DNA of 64,000 nucleotides from Saprospiraceae bacterium (GTDB lineage: Bacteria; Bacteroidota; Bacteroidia; Chitinophagales; Saprospiraceae). The position numbers were made by a program, and so were the translations under genes. Position 1 is the first letter of the stretch. The number at the start of each line of letters is the position of its first letter. The stretch is taken from assembly GCA_041392805.1 (NCBI GenBank), contig JAWKLJ010000002.1:256001-320000 (forward strand), given 5' to 3'. The notes beneath the pieces were generated by a model, which was not told where the DNA came from, made no database searches, and saw only the letters and a program-made list of their open reading frames with translations. Of the stretch, positions 8,309 to 17,676 are shown in pieces.

Positions 8309-8722
8309 ATGATGCGATATCTTTTGCAAGTAAAAAAAGTACTCCTACCCTTGTTGTTTTGTGGGGTGTTTAACAGTGGGTGGGCTTCCGGCTTGGGTTG
8401 GGCTAAAGTCTTTGAACCTTTACGCTATGTACAACTTACTTTGCTTCATGATTCCTCCTTGGATGTCGTTATCGACCAGAGACATTCCTTGGAAGTATTC
8501 CAGTCCAAAGACAAAGACGGGGGGATAAAAAACAGGCACTTTCATCTTTTAGAGTTGATTGGCAAACCCTATTTACTCGAATCGCTCAAGGAAAAACGCG
8601 AAGTAGAAGAAATATTCGCACCGCTAAACATCGTAGTTGATGATGTCATTGTTATGGTGCATGATATGCCCGACCGAGGTGATTTCAAAAGCCCGCTTTT
8701 GAGGTATCGTTCTCCTGGTTAG
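8309..8722 (+). CDS. small exported protein of unknown function
   Basis: About 137 residues from the ATG at 8309 (a second ATG follows at once; a GTG at 8282 would add a poor N-terminus). Residues about 1-27 look like a signal peptide or N-terminal anchor (VLLPLLFCGVFNSGWASG). The rest is a mixed sequence with no recognised domain. It precedes the S41 protease gene by about 60 bp in the same direction. It could be transcribed with it, but there is no evidence of shared function. Confidence 0.55.
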   Translation: MMRYLLQVKKVLLPLLFCGVFNSGWASGLGWAKVFEPLRYVQLTLLHDSSLDVVIDQRHSLEVFQSKDKDGGIKNRHFHLLELIGKPYLLESLKEKREVEEIFAPLNIVVDDVIVMVHDMPDRGDFKSPLLRYRSPG

Positions 8723-8782
8723 GTTAGGTATAAAATTTGACTAATAAAATATATTCCCCAATACAGAACAAAACGACTTTTT

Positions 8783-10888
8783 ATGAAAAGGAGAGCAGTT
8801 GGATTTATCAGTTTATTATCACTGGCCCTATTGGTAGCGGCATTTTACCCACCAGTTGTAAATGAAGCGGAAAAAGAAAGCTTGATCTTGAATGTATTAT
8901 TGACGGTCATGGAGCAGGTACATTTTGAGCCCAAAGCCCTGAATGATGATTTTTCCAAACAAGCATTCAAAAATTACTTGGAAAGCCTGGATGGTGGTAA
9001 ACGCTATTTTCTCCAAAGCGAAGTAGACCAATTAAAAGCCTATGAGCTGCAGTTGGATGATGAGGCTAAAAACAAGTCGCTTGCTTTTTTTGATTTATCC
9101 TTGTCATTGTACGATAATGGATTGAAAAGAAGTGAACGAATTTACAGGGAATTGATCGACCAACCGTTCGACTTAAAAAATGAGGAAAAGATCGAATTGG
9201 ATGGCGACAAAAGAGCTTTCGCCAAAGATGAAGCCGCTTTAAAAGATTATTGGCGAAAATATATTGAATACCAGATCGTAGCCAAAGCGGAGCAGAAGTT
9301 AGCAGAGCAAGCCAATTTTAAAGAGGGTGTGGCCCGTAAAAGTGAATCGGAGATCATCGCCGAATCGATCAAAGAAACAAAAACCTTGTTTGATGAGTGG
9401 TTTGATCGCATGGGGAGGCTCCGGCGTTCAGATCGATTTGAAACCTACTTGAATACATTTACGCATTTGTTCGACCCGCATTCTTCTTATTTAAGCCCGA
9501 AAGACAAGGCAGATTTCGACATGGAAATGGGCGGTCGATTGGAAGGAATTGGGGCTAGGTTGCAGCAAAATGGAGATTTCGTGAAGATTTCTTCCCTGGT
9601 ACCTGGCGGCCCAGCCTGGAAAGGCAAAGAATTGGAGGTAGATGATGTCATCACCAAAGTAACCCAAAAAGGAGAGGAAGGGGTTGATGTGTTGGGTATG
9701 CGGGTAGATGACGTGGCCCAAATGGTCCGCGGAAAAAAGGGGACCATCGTCATCCTAACTGTTCGCAAAAAGGATGGTTCTTTGCAAGATATTGTTATTG
9801 AACGGGAAGAAGTGATCCTGGACGAATCTTTCGCCCGTTCTGTGATGTTGGATTTAAACGAGGACGTAAAAGATATTGGTTATATCAAACTCCCCAAATT
9901 TTACTCCACTTTTGATGGGGATAATAGTTGCGCAGCAGATGTGAAAAAGGAGATAGAGAAATTAAAACGCCTAAATGCCAAAGGGATTATACTTGATTTG
10001 CGAGATAACCTGGGTGGTTCCTTACCTGATGTGGTGGACATGAGTGGCTTGTTCATCGAAGATGGCCCCATTGTACAGGTCAAATCAAGAGATAAAAAAC
10101 CGTATGTTTATGATGATGAAGACCCCAATGTTGTCTATGATGGCCCTCTGATTGTCATGGTAAATACCCTCAGCGCCTCTGCGTCCGAGATTTTGGCCGC
10201 CGCCTTGCAAGACTATAAACGAGCCGTAATTGTTGGTGGCAATTCTACCTATGGCAAAGCCACCGTCCAACGCTTTATTGACCTGGATAGGGTTATTAAA
10301 GGGGCTTCGGATATCAAGCCTTTAGGTACTGTCAAGCTGACTTTCCAGAAGTTTTATCGCATCAATGGCACCTCTAATCAATTGAGAGGAGTGATCCCGG
10401 ATATTATTCTTCCAGACCAATATACCGATATGGACATTGGGGAAAAAGAATATGAAAATGCATTGAGCTGGTCAGAAGTAGAGCCGGTTAGCTATACCCA
10501 AGATGTTTGTACCTTGCCTGATTTAGCAACCCTAAAAGCTAAAAGTGCACAACGAGTGCAAGCTAATCCAACTTTTTCCCTTATTCAGGAGAATAATTTG
10601 CGTCGAAAAAGAAATACCGATGAGAGTGTTTATGCTTTGGCTTTAGATGAATTTGTTAGGTACCGTAAGGAAAAAACAGAAGAAGCAAAAAAATATAAAG
10701 ACATTATGAAAGCGCCTGTACCAGGCTTGCATATCGAAATACTACCTATGGATACGGCTTACATTCAGGCGGATCCTTCTCGGATAGCCCGCAGTGAGGA
10801 TTGGGTCAAACAAATGCAACGCGATATTTATTTGGAAGAGACCCTCCATATCATGAAAGATTTGATGGTCGCTGGCGGTCGTAAATAA
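8783..10888 (+). CDS. prc: tail-specific / carboxy-terminal processing protease (S41, Prc type)
   Basis: 701 residues, the usual length of the Prc/Tsp subfamily. An N-terminal hydrophobic segment (about 6-22) exports or anchors it in the periplasm. A helical N-terminal region (DGGKRYFLQSEVD) is followed by a PDZ domain (about 245-335, with MEMGGRLEGIGARL and VDDVAQMVRGKKGT) and the S41 core. The catalytic dyad is visible: SASASE at 464-469 (nucleophile most likely Ser466) and Lys492 in YGKATVQ. A C-terminal helical domain follows. Such enzymes cleave periplasmic proteins from non-polar C-termini and tune cell-wall hydrolases. The symbol is used for family membership. Confidence 0.92.
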   Translation: MKRRAVGFISLLSLALLVAAFYPPVVNEAEKESLILNVLLTVMEQVHFEPKALNDDFSKQAFKNYLESLDGGKRYFLQSEVDQLKAYELQLDDEAKNKSLAFFDLSLSLYDNGLKRSERIYRELIDQPFDLKNEEKIELDGDKRAFAKDEAALKDYWRKYIEYQIVAKAEQKLAEQANFKEGVARKSESEIIAESIKETKTLFDEWFDRMGRLRRSDRFETYLNTFTHLFDPHSSYLSPKDKADFDMEMGGRLEGIGARLQQNGDFVKISSLVPGGPAWKGKELEVDDVITKVTQKGEEGVDVLGMRVDDVAQMVRGKKGTIVILTVRKKDGSLQDIVIEREEVILDESFARSVMLDLNEDVKDIGYIKLPKFYSTFDGDNSCAADVKKEIEKLKRLNAKGIILDLRDNLGGSLPDVVDMSGLFIEDGPIVQVKSRDKKPYVYDDEDPNVVYDGPLIVMVNTLSASASEILAAALQDYKRAVIVGGNSTYGKATVQRFIDLDRVIKGASDIKPLGTVKLTFQKFYRINGTSNQLRGVIPDIILPDQYTDMDIGEKEYENALSWSEVEPVSYTQDVCTLPDLATLKAKSAQRVQANPTFSLIQENNLRRKRNTDESVYALALDEFVRYRKEKTEEAKKYKDIMKAPVPGLHIEILPMDTAYIQADPSRIARSEDWVKQMQRDIYLEETLHIMKDLMVAGGRK

Positions 10889-10897
10889 ATAACGAGA

Positions 10898-10942
10898 GAT
10901 GTCGGTGAAAAATCTACCTGTCGTCAGACAGGCACCGACATC
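10898..10942 (+). terminator. hairpin after the S41 protease gene
   Basis: The 10-bp arms GATGTCGGTG (10898-10907) and CACCGACATC (10933-10942) are perfect complements. An inner CCTGTC/GACAGG helix makes a cruciform-like stem. There is no long T-run downstream, so it may pause transcription or protect the 3' end rather than fully terminate. Confidence 0.5.
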
Positions 10943-11008
10943 GGCTTGGTTTTCCACCGTCGTTGCCGGTGTTTCCCAACAGCAATAGCAACAAAAACTC
11001 ATCACCCC

Positions 11009-13399
11009 ATGCTAAAACATTACCTGGCCATTGCGTGGCGTCATATGCTTCGTCAACCCCTTTATACTTTGCTCAATGTGGCCGGCCTGGCTGTCGGGAT
11101 AGCAGCTACTTTGTTTATTCTGTTGTACCTCGACTTTGAGCTCCATTTCGATAGCTTTCATACGAATAAGGACCGATTGTTTCGAGTGGATACCAAAGGG
11201 ATCAAGACCCACAAGCAAGACCTGGAAGTGGACTGGAATAATGTACCTCGTAACTTTGGTGTCTTGGCTAAGGCAGACTACCCTGAGATTGAGGATTACG
11301 TCGGTTTTTACCGATTTTTTGAAGAGGAAGAAGTACACTTTGATGTAGATGGTGTGCAAACGAAAGAAACAGCTGTTTACCTGGCTGATGCTAATGTATT
11401 GGAGATCTTTTCCTTCGAACTAATGGCCGGTAACCCCCTCACCGCCTTGAAAGCCCCAAACAAAATAATCATTTCCGAAAGCCTGGCCCGGCGAATGTTT
11501 GGAAAAGAAAAAGCCTTAGGTAAAATAATCAAAACAACCTTGTCACATACTTTTCCGGAGACCGATCCCAACTATAGCCTTGAAGTCACTGGCGTATTCA
11601 AGGACCTTCCACCCAATACACACCTGGAGATAGCGGCCATGCTGTCGGCCGAAACCGATCCACACCTTCATGATCATTATTTTAACCGTTTTAATACACA
11701 TACCTATTTCTTGTTGCAGCCCGAGGCAGACCCCTTGGCCCTGGCCCCTAAGTTGACAAGCCTTTATGATCGTTATCTTGACCCTGAGCGAGAGCCAGTC
11801 ATGGTGAGTGCCAGGCATGAGTTGATTCCGATTACCGATATCCATTTGGCGAATACAGGCGGACTTACCTACATTTACCTATTTAGTGGTATTGGTGTTT
11901 TGTTGTTACTGATTGCGCTGATTAGCTATGTCAATTTGGTAACGGCTCAGGCTAGCCGCCGGGCTTTGGAGGTTGGGGTGCGAAAAGTAATTGGCTCGCA
12001 ACGCTTGCAGTTGGTTTTTCAGTTTCTCACCGAGTCTATGTTGTTGACCTCCATCGCTTTATTGATGGCATTGTCCCTGGTGTTTTTGTTGGTCGAGCCA
12101 GTCAACCAAATGTTAAGCCTTCAGCTTCGATTAGCCCAACTATGGCAGCCTTTTTCCATGTTAGGCATGTTAGGTATATTATTGGCAATTGGGGTCTTAG
12201 GAGGTAGTTATCCAGCCTTTTTTCTCTCTTCTTTTACACCATTGACTATGCTCAAAGGCAAATTACAGAAGGGGGTTGCACTCAGGAGTGGGCTGGTTTC
12301 GGTGCAGTTTGCCGTCGTTATTTTTGTGCTCACTTGTACTGGTATGATCTACTTGCAATTGCAATTCATGCGAAATAAAGATTTGGGTTTTGATCAAACG
12401 CAGCTGATTCGATTGACCTTATCTGGAGAAGATTGGGACGCCAAATACGATGTATTAAAAGAGCAGTTATTGCAACATACCGCCATCTCGTCGGTGGGCT
12501 CCGCCGGGTTTGTGGCGGGGATGGGAGAAATGGGGCGTAGGCCCATTAGTGCAGAAGGAGCAGCTGGTCCTGAACCACAATTTGTTCATTTTGGCCAAAT
12601 CGATTATGATTATTTAGCCACAATGGGGATGGTGTTGGCCGATGGCAGGAATTTTTCAACCGAATTCCAAAATGATGCCAGGGAAAGTGTATTGATTAAC
12701 GAATCTTTTGCTCATGCCTTTGGTCTGGACCATCCTGTTGGTGCCAAGATCCGCTTTGGAGACCAGGGCAACCCAAATTTTGAAACCATCGTAGGGGTGG
12801 TAAAGGATTTTCACGAAAGCACCTTGCATCAACCAATCGGTGCCCAGTTATTTCTCCTGGGAGCCGCCAGGGAAGTGGTGGTAAAAGTAGATGGCGATGT
12901 TCAGGATGCGATCCAGTATATCGAAAAAAGCTGGGAAGGGGTGTATCCCAATACCCCTTTCGAATTTCAATTCTTAAAGGAGGAATTGGCCGCCGCATAT
13001 GCTACAGACCAGGTGCGGGGAAAAATCTTCATCGCCTTTTCTATACTAACGATTTTTATTGCCTTCCTGGGTTTATTTGGCCTGGCTTCTTACGTTTCCA
13101 TTCAGCGCAGCAAGGAACTGGCTATCCGCAAAGTATTGGGCGCCAGACTTGCGGACCTGTTGCATTTATTGACCAAAGATTTTCTCCTATTGGTTTTGAT
13201 GGCTGCCCTGCCAGGTTTTCTTGCCGCCTGGTGGATGATTAAATCCTGGTTAGCCAATTTTGCCTATCAAACCGAGATCAGTTACCTGTTATTCGGGCAG
13301 GTTTTCCTGTTTACACTCCTTTTAGTGCTAATAACCACAGGCATTCATGCCTTCCGTGCCGCCCTACTAAATCCTTCCAACGCACTGCAAAGTGAATAG
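11009..13399 (+). CDS. ABC transporter permease, MacB/FtsX type (two-module)
   Basis: About 796 residues from the ATG at 11009 (MLKHYLAIAWRHMLRQPLYT). A reading from 10946 would add a Cys/Arg-rich leader unlike the family. Architecture: TM1 at about 20-40, a large periplasmic domain (MacB_PCD), three TM helices with an FtsX domain at about 285-400, then a second periplasmic domain and a final FtsX three-helix bundle (about 670-790, with RSKELAIRKVLGA). RRALEVGVRKVIGS in the first module is the matching coupling segment. This double-module permease is very common in Bacteroidota. Its ATPase partner is not in this window, so the substrate is unknown. Families of this type move antimicrobial compounds or lipoproteins. 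Confidence 0.88.
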   Translation: MLKHYLAIAWRHMLRQPLYTLLNVAGLAVGIAATLFILLYLDFELHFDSFHTNKDRLFRVDTKGIKTHKQDLEVDWNNVPRNFGVLAKADYPEIEDYVGFYRFFEEEEVHFDVDGVQTKETAVYLADANVLEIFSFELMAGNPLTALKAPNKIIISESLARRMFGKEKALGKIIKTTLSHTFPETDPNYSLEVTGVFKDLPPNTHLEIAAMLSAETDPHLHDHYFNRFNTHTYFLLQPEADPLALAPKLTSLYDRYLDPEREPVMVSARHELIPITDIHLANTGGLTYIYLFSGIGVLLLLIALISYVNLVTAQASRRALEVGVRKVIGSQRLQLVFQFLTESMLLTSIALLMALSLVFLLVEPVNQMLSLQLRLAQLWQPFSMLGMLGILLAIGVLGGSYPAFFLSSFTPLTMLKGKLQKGVALRSGLVSVQFAVVIFVLTCTGMIYLQLQFMRNKDLGFDQTQLIRLTLSGEDWDAKYDVLKEQLLQHTAISSVGSAGFVAGMGEMGRRPISAEGAAGPEPQFVHFGQIDYDYLATMGMVLADGRNFSTEFQNDARESVLINESFAHAFGLDHPVGAKIRFGDQGNPNFETIVGVVKDFHESTLHQPIGAQLFLLGAAREVVVKVDGDVQDAIQYIEKSWEGVYPNTPFEFQFLKEELAAAYATDQVRGKIFIAFSILTIFIAFLGLFGLASYVSIQRSKELAIRKVLGARLADLLHLLTKDFLLLVLMAALPGFLAAWWMIKSWLANFAYQTEISYLLFGQVFLFTLLLVLITTGIHAFRAALLNPSNALQSE

Positions 13400-13505
13400 G
13401 GGTGAAGAGGAGAAAAAAGGCGGAAGTGTGAATTCGGAAAGCGGAAAGTGAAATACCTCATTGCATTAGAGACCGAAAACAGCCTTGGTTTCCCTACCTT
13501 CCCCA

Positions 13506-13970
13506 TTAGGGATAAACAGCCAACAAATCAAATTGCCACAAATGATACCGAACATGCTGGAAATGGAACAGCTCTAATTCCTCAAACCCGAGCTCACCCA
13601 TAAACTGGTTATAAGACTTGAAGTCGGGCTGGGCTTCAAAATGGCTATAAAAACGATCAATGGCGATGGGGAATTGCTCGATGGCTTCTGCCAGAGAAGC
13701 ATATTTTAAAGCAGGCAAATCTGCCTCGGTTTTATCACTAGGTCGATGTTTTAGAACGGCCCCATTGTCTATAAATCGCCGAAACCCCATTTGTTTTTCC
13801 ACCAGGGCAGGGTCCGGTTCCCCATATCTTTTGACACTTCCTTTAATGGCACCCACCAGGTGCTCTATCATGTGTTGTGGAGTCATCAGGCCAAAAGTAG
13901 CCTTGCGATCTGCGGGTAAAGTCGTGAAAAGGAGCGGAGCTTCTTGGGTCAAGAATTCTTTTTTACGCAT
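13506..13970 (-). CDS. DinB-like / DUF1569-like four-helix protein
   Basis: 154 residues from the ATG at 13970 (MRKKEFLTQEAPLLF). Upstream sequence in frame is not protein-like. His residues suited to metal binding are in the first helix (TPQHMIEHLVGA) and near the C-terminus (LFHFQHVRYHLWQFD), the spacing expected of the DinB/YfiT fold. These small metalloenzymes or thiol transferases are cytosolic, and their substrates are mostly unknown. It converges with the permease gene and its 5' end faces the MBL-fold gene. Fold assignment is likely, function open. Confidence 0.7.
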   Translation of the reverse strand: MRKKEFLTQEAPLLFTTLPADRKATFGLMTPQHMIEHLVGAIKGSVKRYGEPDPALVEKQMGFRRFIDNGAVLKHRPSDKTEADLPALKYASLAEAIEQFPIAIDRFYSHFEAQPDFKSYNQFMGELGFEELELFHFQHVRYHLWQFDLLAVYP

Positions 13971-14109
13971 CGTTGTCAGTAATAAGGTTTTTAAATGTAG
14001 TGGATAAAGGTCGCAAAAAAATGGTATACTTCGGCCACTTTTAAGCAGGGATGCACGTACTAGCAATATATGAGCATAGTTCCTTATATTTGAAACTTAC
14101 CTTAGGAAA

Positions 14110-15132
14110 ATGAAAATGATCAAAAAAATCGCCTTTACCCTGCTTGCTCTGGTGTTTTTATTCCTGGTGCTTTTTTTCTATTCCATAAATACCCATGTAT
14201 CAATTGGCCGATTTGAAGAATGGTATGCGACGCCTTCTTTAGGCACCCCTGCTGGCCCTGTAAAAGTACAATTTGTTGGCGTCAGCACTTTACTCATTTC
14301 GGATGGCACCACTACCCTTATGACGGATGGCTTTTTTACCCGCCCTAGTGCGATGGAATTGATTTTTGGAAAAATAACCCCTTCGATGGAAACTGTCAAA
14401 TGGGGAATAAAGCGATTGGGTATTGAACACCTGGACGCTATTTTTGTCGTTCATTCTCACTTTGATCATGCGATGGATGCACCGCTGGTCGCGCAACTTA
14501 CTGGTGCGCCGATGTATGGCTCCGAGTCCACTGCCAATATTGGGCGTGGACTGCATTTGCAGGAAAACCAGATTAGGTTGTTCGAAGCGGGAAAGTCCAT
14601 TCAGGCCGGTGCCTTCAAGGTAACGCCTTTGCTTTCCAAACACTATGAGTTTGCCAATGTCAGGATTCGGGAAAAAACCCTGGAGGGTAAGCAAGACATT
14701 ACCGAGGCACTCGTCCCGCCGGTCAAGGCAACGGATTATAAAATGGGCGGTGCCTACACTTTATTATTTGAACACCCAAGGGGCAGCTTTGTCCTACAGA
14801 GCAGTGCAGGTTGGAAGGAAAATAGCTTGGCGGATATTCAGACTGATGTGGTCATTATGGGCATCGGGGGCTTGGGGGCTCAAACCGAAGCCTACCAGGC
14901 TACCTATTTTAAAGAAATAGTAGACCAGTTAGGTGCTAAACAAGCCTATTTGATCCACTGGGATGCCTTGGTGGGTTCTATCCAAAAACCAATACAAGGA
15001 GAAGTTTTGTTGATCGACAAGCTCATGGGAAAAACAATTAAGGGTTTTGAAGCAGTTGAACGAGAAGCCGCCAAACGGCCTCATTTAAAGGTCAATTTGC
15101 TACCTCAATGGGATCCTGTGATATTGTTCTAA
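14110..15132 (+). CDS. membrane-anchored MBL-fold metallo-hydrolase
   Basis: 340 residues. A hydrophobic stretch at about 5-25 is an uncleaved anchor or signal peptide. The metallo-beta-lactamase motif is complete: His115-X-His117-X-Asp119-His120 (VHSHFDHAMD). Further candidate ligands lie in LLSKHYEF and in YLIHWD near residue 280. The fold fits broad hydrolases, including UlaG-like and lipid-active enzymes, but the substrate is not apparent. A start two codons downstream (14116) is possible. It stands ahead of the flavoprotein operon with a ~90-bp gap. Confidence 0.82.
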   Translation: MKMIKKIAFTLLALVFLFLVLFFYSINTHVSIGRFEEWYATPSLGTPAGPVKVQFVGVSTLLISDGTTTLMTDGFFTRPSAMELIFGKITPSMETVKWGIKRLGIEHLDAIFVVHSHFDHAMDAPLVAQLTGAPMYGSESTANIGRGLHLQENQIRLFEAGKSIQAGAFKVTPLLSKHYEFANVRIREKTLEGKQDITEALVPPVKATDYKMGGAYTLLFEHPRGSFVLQSSAGWKENSLADIQTDVVIMGIGGLGAQTEAYQATYFKEIVDQLGAKQAYLIHWDALVGSIQKPIQGEVLLIDKLMGKTIKGFEAVEREAAKRPHLKVNLLPQWDPVILF

Positions 15133-15221
15133 GGCAATATTTGTAATTTCTAATTTCGAATATCTCACTTTTATCTAAAGATTCTTATCTTAACAGCCGT
15201 ACTAAACGGAAAACCTTACGC

Positions 15222-16943
15222 ATGCAAATAATAGAATCTCCAACGATGTATGATGTCATAATTGTCGGCTCCGGTGCGGGTGGCGGTATGGCAACTAAAG
15301 TATTATCTGAAGCTGGCTTGAAAGTCGCCCTGGTAGAAGCTGGGCCCTTCTTTGATCCCAAAGATGAAGCCACTCGAACCCAATTGAAATGGCCCTGGGA
15401 GTCTCCGCGGCGCGGCGCCAGTACAACCCGAGCTTTTGGTGACTTTGACATGTCCTGGGGCGATTGGGAAGTAGATGGCGAACCTTACACAACCAAAGAT
15501 GATACCAAGTTTTATTGGTGGCGTGCCAGGATGTTAGGTGGCCGAACCAACCACTGGGGCCGGATTTCGCTACGTTTCGGGCCTAAGGATTTCAAACACA
15601 AAGATATCGATGGCTTAGGCGAAAATTGGCCAATAGGCTATGAGGATGTGAAGCCATATTACGATAAACTGGATAAGCTAATTGGTGTATTTGGCTCTAA
15701 TGAAGGCCTGCCCAATGACCCTGATGGCTTTTTCTTGCCACCTCCTAAACCGCGATTACATGAATTGTATTATATCAAGGGAGCAAAAAAAGCAGGGGTG
15801 ACGGTTATCCCAGGACGGCTTTCTATTTTGACCAAAAGGATCAACAAAGACCGTGGCGTCTGTTTTTATTGCAGTCAATGTGGCCGTTCTTGTAGTGCCT
15901 ATGCCGATTTCTCTGCTGGTTCTTGTTTGATTTTTCCTGCTCAAAAAAATGGCGGACAAATTGATTTGTTTACCAATTGTATGGTACGAACCGTCACCAC
16001 AGATAAAGAAGGCAAAGCTACAGGTGTTTCCTATATCAACAAAGAAGATCGAAAGGAATACCAATTGAAAGGGAAGGTCGTCGTCCTCGGCGCCTCCGCT
16101 TGCAGTACTGCCAGGATTTTGCTCAATTCCAAAAGCCCACAGCATCCTAATGGCTTAGGAAACAGCAGCGATAATGTCGGCCGTTATTTGCACGATTCTA
16201 CGGGATCAAGCCGATCGGCCTTCGTTCCTGCATTGATGAACCGCAAGACCAACTACAATGAAGATGGGGTAGGAGGTATGCACGTTTATTCGCCTTGGTG
16301 GCTGGACAATAAAAAACTGGATTTCCCCAGAGGGTATCATTTGGAGATTTGGGGCGGTATGGGAATGCCTTCTTACGGCTTTGGCTTCAATGTTTCCGAA
16401 ATGAACAAATATATCGGCGGTTCGATCGGCGGATATGGCACCAAGTTGCGGGAAGATGTGAAGCGCTTTTATGGCGCTACAATGGGGATCTCAGGTCGTG
16501 GAGAATCCATTGCGATGAGAGATAACTATTGCGAAATTGATCCGAATGTCGTCGATCAGTTTGGTATTCCGGTCTTGAGGTTCCATTATAAATGGTCAGA
16601 TTACGAAAGGAAACAGGCCAAACATATGCACGAAACCTTTGAGGAAATCTTCCACGGGATAGGTGCTGAGGTCATGGGAGAAACACCTGGCCCAGAAAAA
16701 GACTACGGCCTCGCTGCACCAGGACAAATTATTCACGAAGTAGGAACAACCCGGATGGGCAATGATCCCAAGACTTCCGTGACCAATTCCTGGCAGCAAC
16801 TGCATGATGCCAAAAATGTATTCATCGTAGATGCTGGCCCATTTGTTTCTCAGGCCGACAAAAACTGTACCTGGACCATCATGGCTTTATCCATGAGAAC
16901 CTCAGAGTACATCGTTGATCAATTTAAAAAAATGAACCTTTAA
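15222..16943 (+). CDS. GMC-family flavoprotein dehydrogenase with a Cys cluster
   Basis: 573 residues; an ATG at 15246 (residue 9) is an alternative start. The Rossmann FAD motif (VIIVGSGAGGGMATKVL) is at about residues 12-28, and the GMC signature GGRTNHWGRISLR at about 107. Near the C-terminus IIHEVGTTRMG carries the candidate active-site His, followed by NVFIVDAGPF and CTWTIMAL. Cys214, Cys217, Cys220 and Cys224 (CFYCSQCGRSC) form a compact cluster at the place where bacterial FAD-glucose dehydrogenase alpha subunits bind a 3Fe-4S cluster. There is no signal peptide. The next gene, 3 bp downstream, encodes a Tat-targeted small subunit, so this protein is probably carried out with it. The substrate (sugar or alcohol) is unknown. 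Confidence 0.85.
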   Translation: MQIIESPTMYDVIIVGSGAGGGMATKVLSEAGLKVALVEAGPFFDPKDEATRTQLKWPWESPRRGASTTRAFGDFDMSWGDWEVDGEPYTTKDDTKFYWWRARMLGGRTNHWGRISLRFGPKDFKHKDIDGLGENWPIGYEDVKPYYDKLDKLIGVFGSNEGLPNDPDGFFLPPPKPRLHELYYIKGAKKAGVTVIPGRLSILTKRINKDRGVCFYCSQCGRSCSAYADFSAGSCLIFPAQKNGGQIDLFTNCMVRTVTTDKEGKATGVSYINKEDRKEYQLKGKVVVLGASACSTARILLNSKSPQHPNGLGNSSDNVGRYLHDSTGSSRSAFVPALMNRKTNYNEDGVGGMHVYSPWWLDNKKLDFPRGYHLEIWGGMGMPSYGFGFNVSEMNKYIGGSIGGYGTKLREDVKRFYGATMGISGRGESIAMRDNYCEIDPNVVDQFGIPVLRFHYKWSDYERKQAKHMHETFEEIFHGIGAEVMGETPGPEKDYGLAAPGQIIHEVGTTRMGNDPKTSVTNSWQQLHDAKNVFIVDAGPFVSQADKNCTWTIMALSMRTSEYIVDQFKKMNL

Positions 16944-16946
16944 GCC

Positions 16947-17669
16947 ATGGATAGAAGAGAATCGTTAAAAACCTTAATGGTCGGTACACTGGCAGGTGCA
17001 TCTTTAGGAACAGCAGTAGGTTGTAAAACAGATAATAAGACAGACCAGGTCGCACCACCACCCGCAGCAGAGACAGGCCTCTACGGGCGTACTCCCGAAG
17101 AAAAATTATGGGATGAGAAAATAAAATCACAGGTATATCTCAATCAGCATGAACTCGAAACGATAGCCGTTTTATGCGATATTATCCTTCCTGCGACGGA
17201 ATCTGCAGGTTCTGCCAATGATGCAGAAGTACCTGCTTTCATCGAATTCATTGTGAAAGACCTGCCTTCCAACCAATTACCCATGCGTGGCGGCTTGATG
17301 TGGTTGGACACAGAGTCCAATCGGCGGTTTAATAAGGTTTTCCAGGCGGCAAGCAATAGCCAGCAATTGGAGATCATAGAGGATATCGCTTATCCCGATC
17401 CTGACAACAAAAAGCCCGATATGGCTTATGGGATTAAGTTTTTCAACCTCATCCGCAATTTAACCATTACAGGGTATTACACCTCTAAGATCGGAATTGA
17501 GGACCTTGGTTATTCCGGTAATTATGCTAATATCTGGGATGGCGTCCCCCCCGAGATATTGGCTGACCACGAGGTTGACTATGACCCAGCCTGGCTGGCT
17601 AAGTGCGTAGACCAAAGTAAAAGAGAAGAAATTGCAACATGGGATGACCAAGGAAATTTATTAACCTAA
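16947..17669 (+). CDS. gluconate 2-dehydrogenase subunit 3-like, Tat-exported partner
   Basis: 240 residues. The N-terminus MDRRESLKTLMVGTLAG has a twin-arginine motif followed by a weak hydrophobic stretch. AVGC at 23-26 resembles a lipobox, so it may be a Tat lipoprotein. The body (about 60-200) matches the Gluconate_2-dh3 family: NQHELETIAVLCDIILPATESAGSANDAEVP is segmentally typical, as is the DLPSNQLPMRGGLMWLD region. In related enzymes this small subunit is needed for folding and export of the flavoprotein encoded next to it. The 3-bp gap supports co-translation. The cytochrome subunit often found with such pairs is absent from this window. Confidence 0.85.
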   Translation: MDRRESLKTLMVGTLAGASLGTAVGCKTDNKTDQVAPPPAAETGLYGRTPEEKLWDEKIKSQVYLNQHELETIAVLCDIILPATESAGSANDAEVPAFIEFIVKDLPSNQLPMRGGLMWLDTESNRRFNKVFQAASNSQQLEIIEDIAYPDPDNKKPDMAYGIKFFNLIRNLTITGYYTSKIGIEDLGYSGNYANIWDGVPPEILADHEVDYDPAWLAKCVDQSKREEIATWDDQGNLLT

Positions 17670-17676
17670 TTCTCCC

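Noticed and set aside
10742..11005. Minus-strand frame across the end of the S41 protease gene
   Set aside because: Lies in coding sequence and the terminator hairpin; no independent support.
13400..13505. GGAAAGCGGAAAGTG-rich spacer as a further dispersed-repeat copy
   Set aside because: It has similar low-complexity runs but lacks the TGGACTTTTGAC ends, so it is at most a decayed relative.
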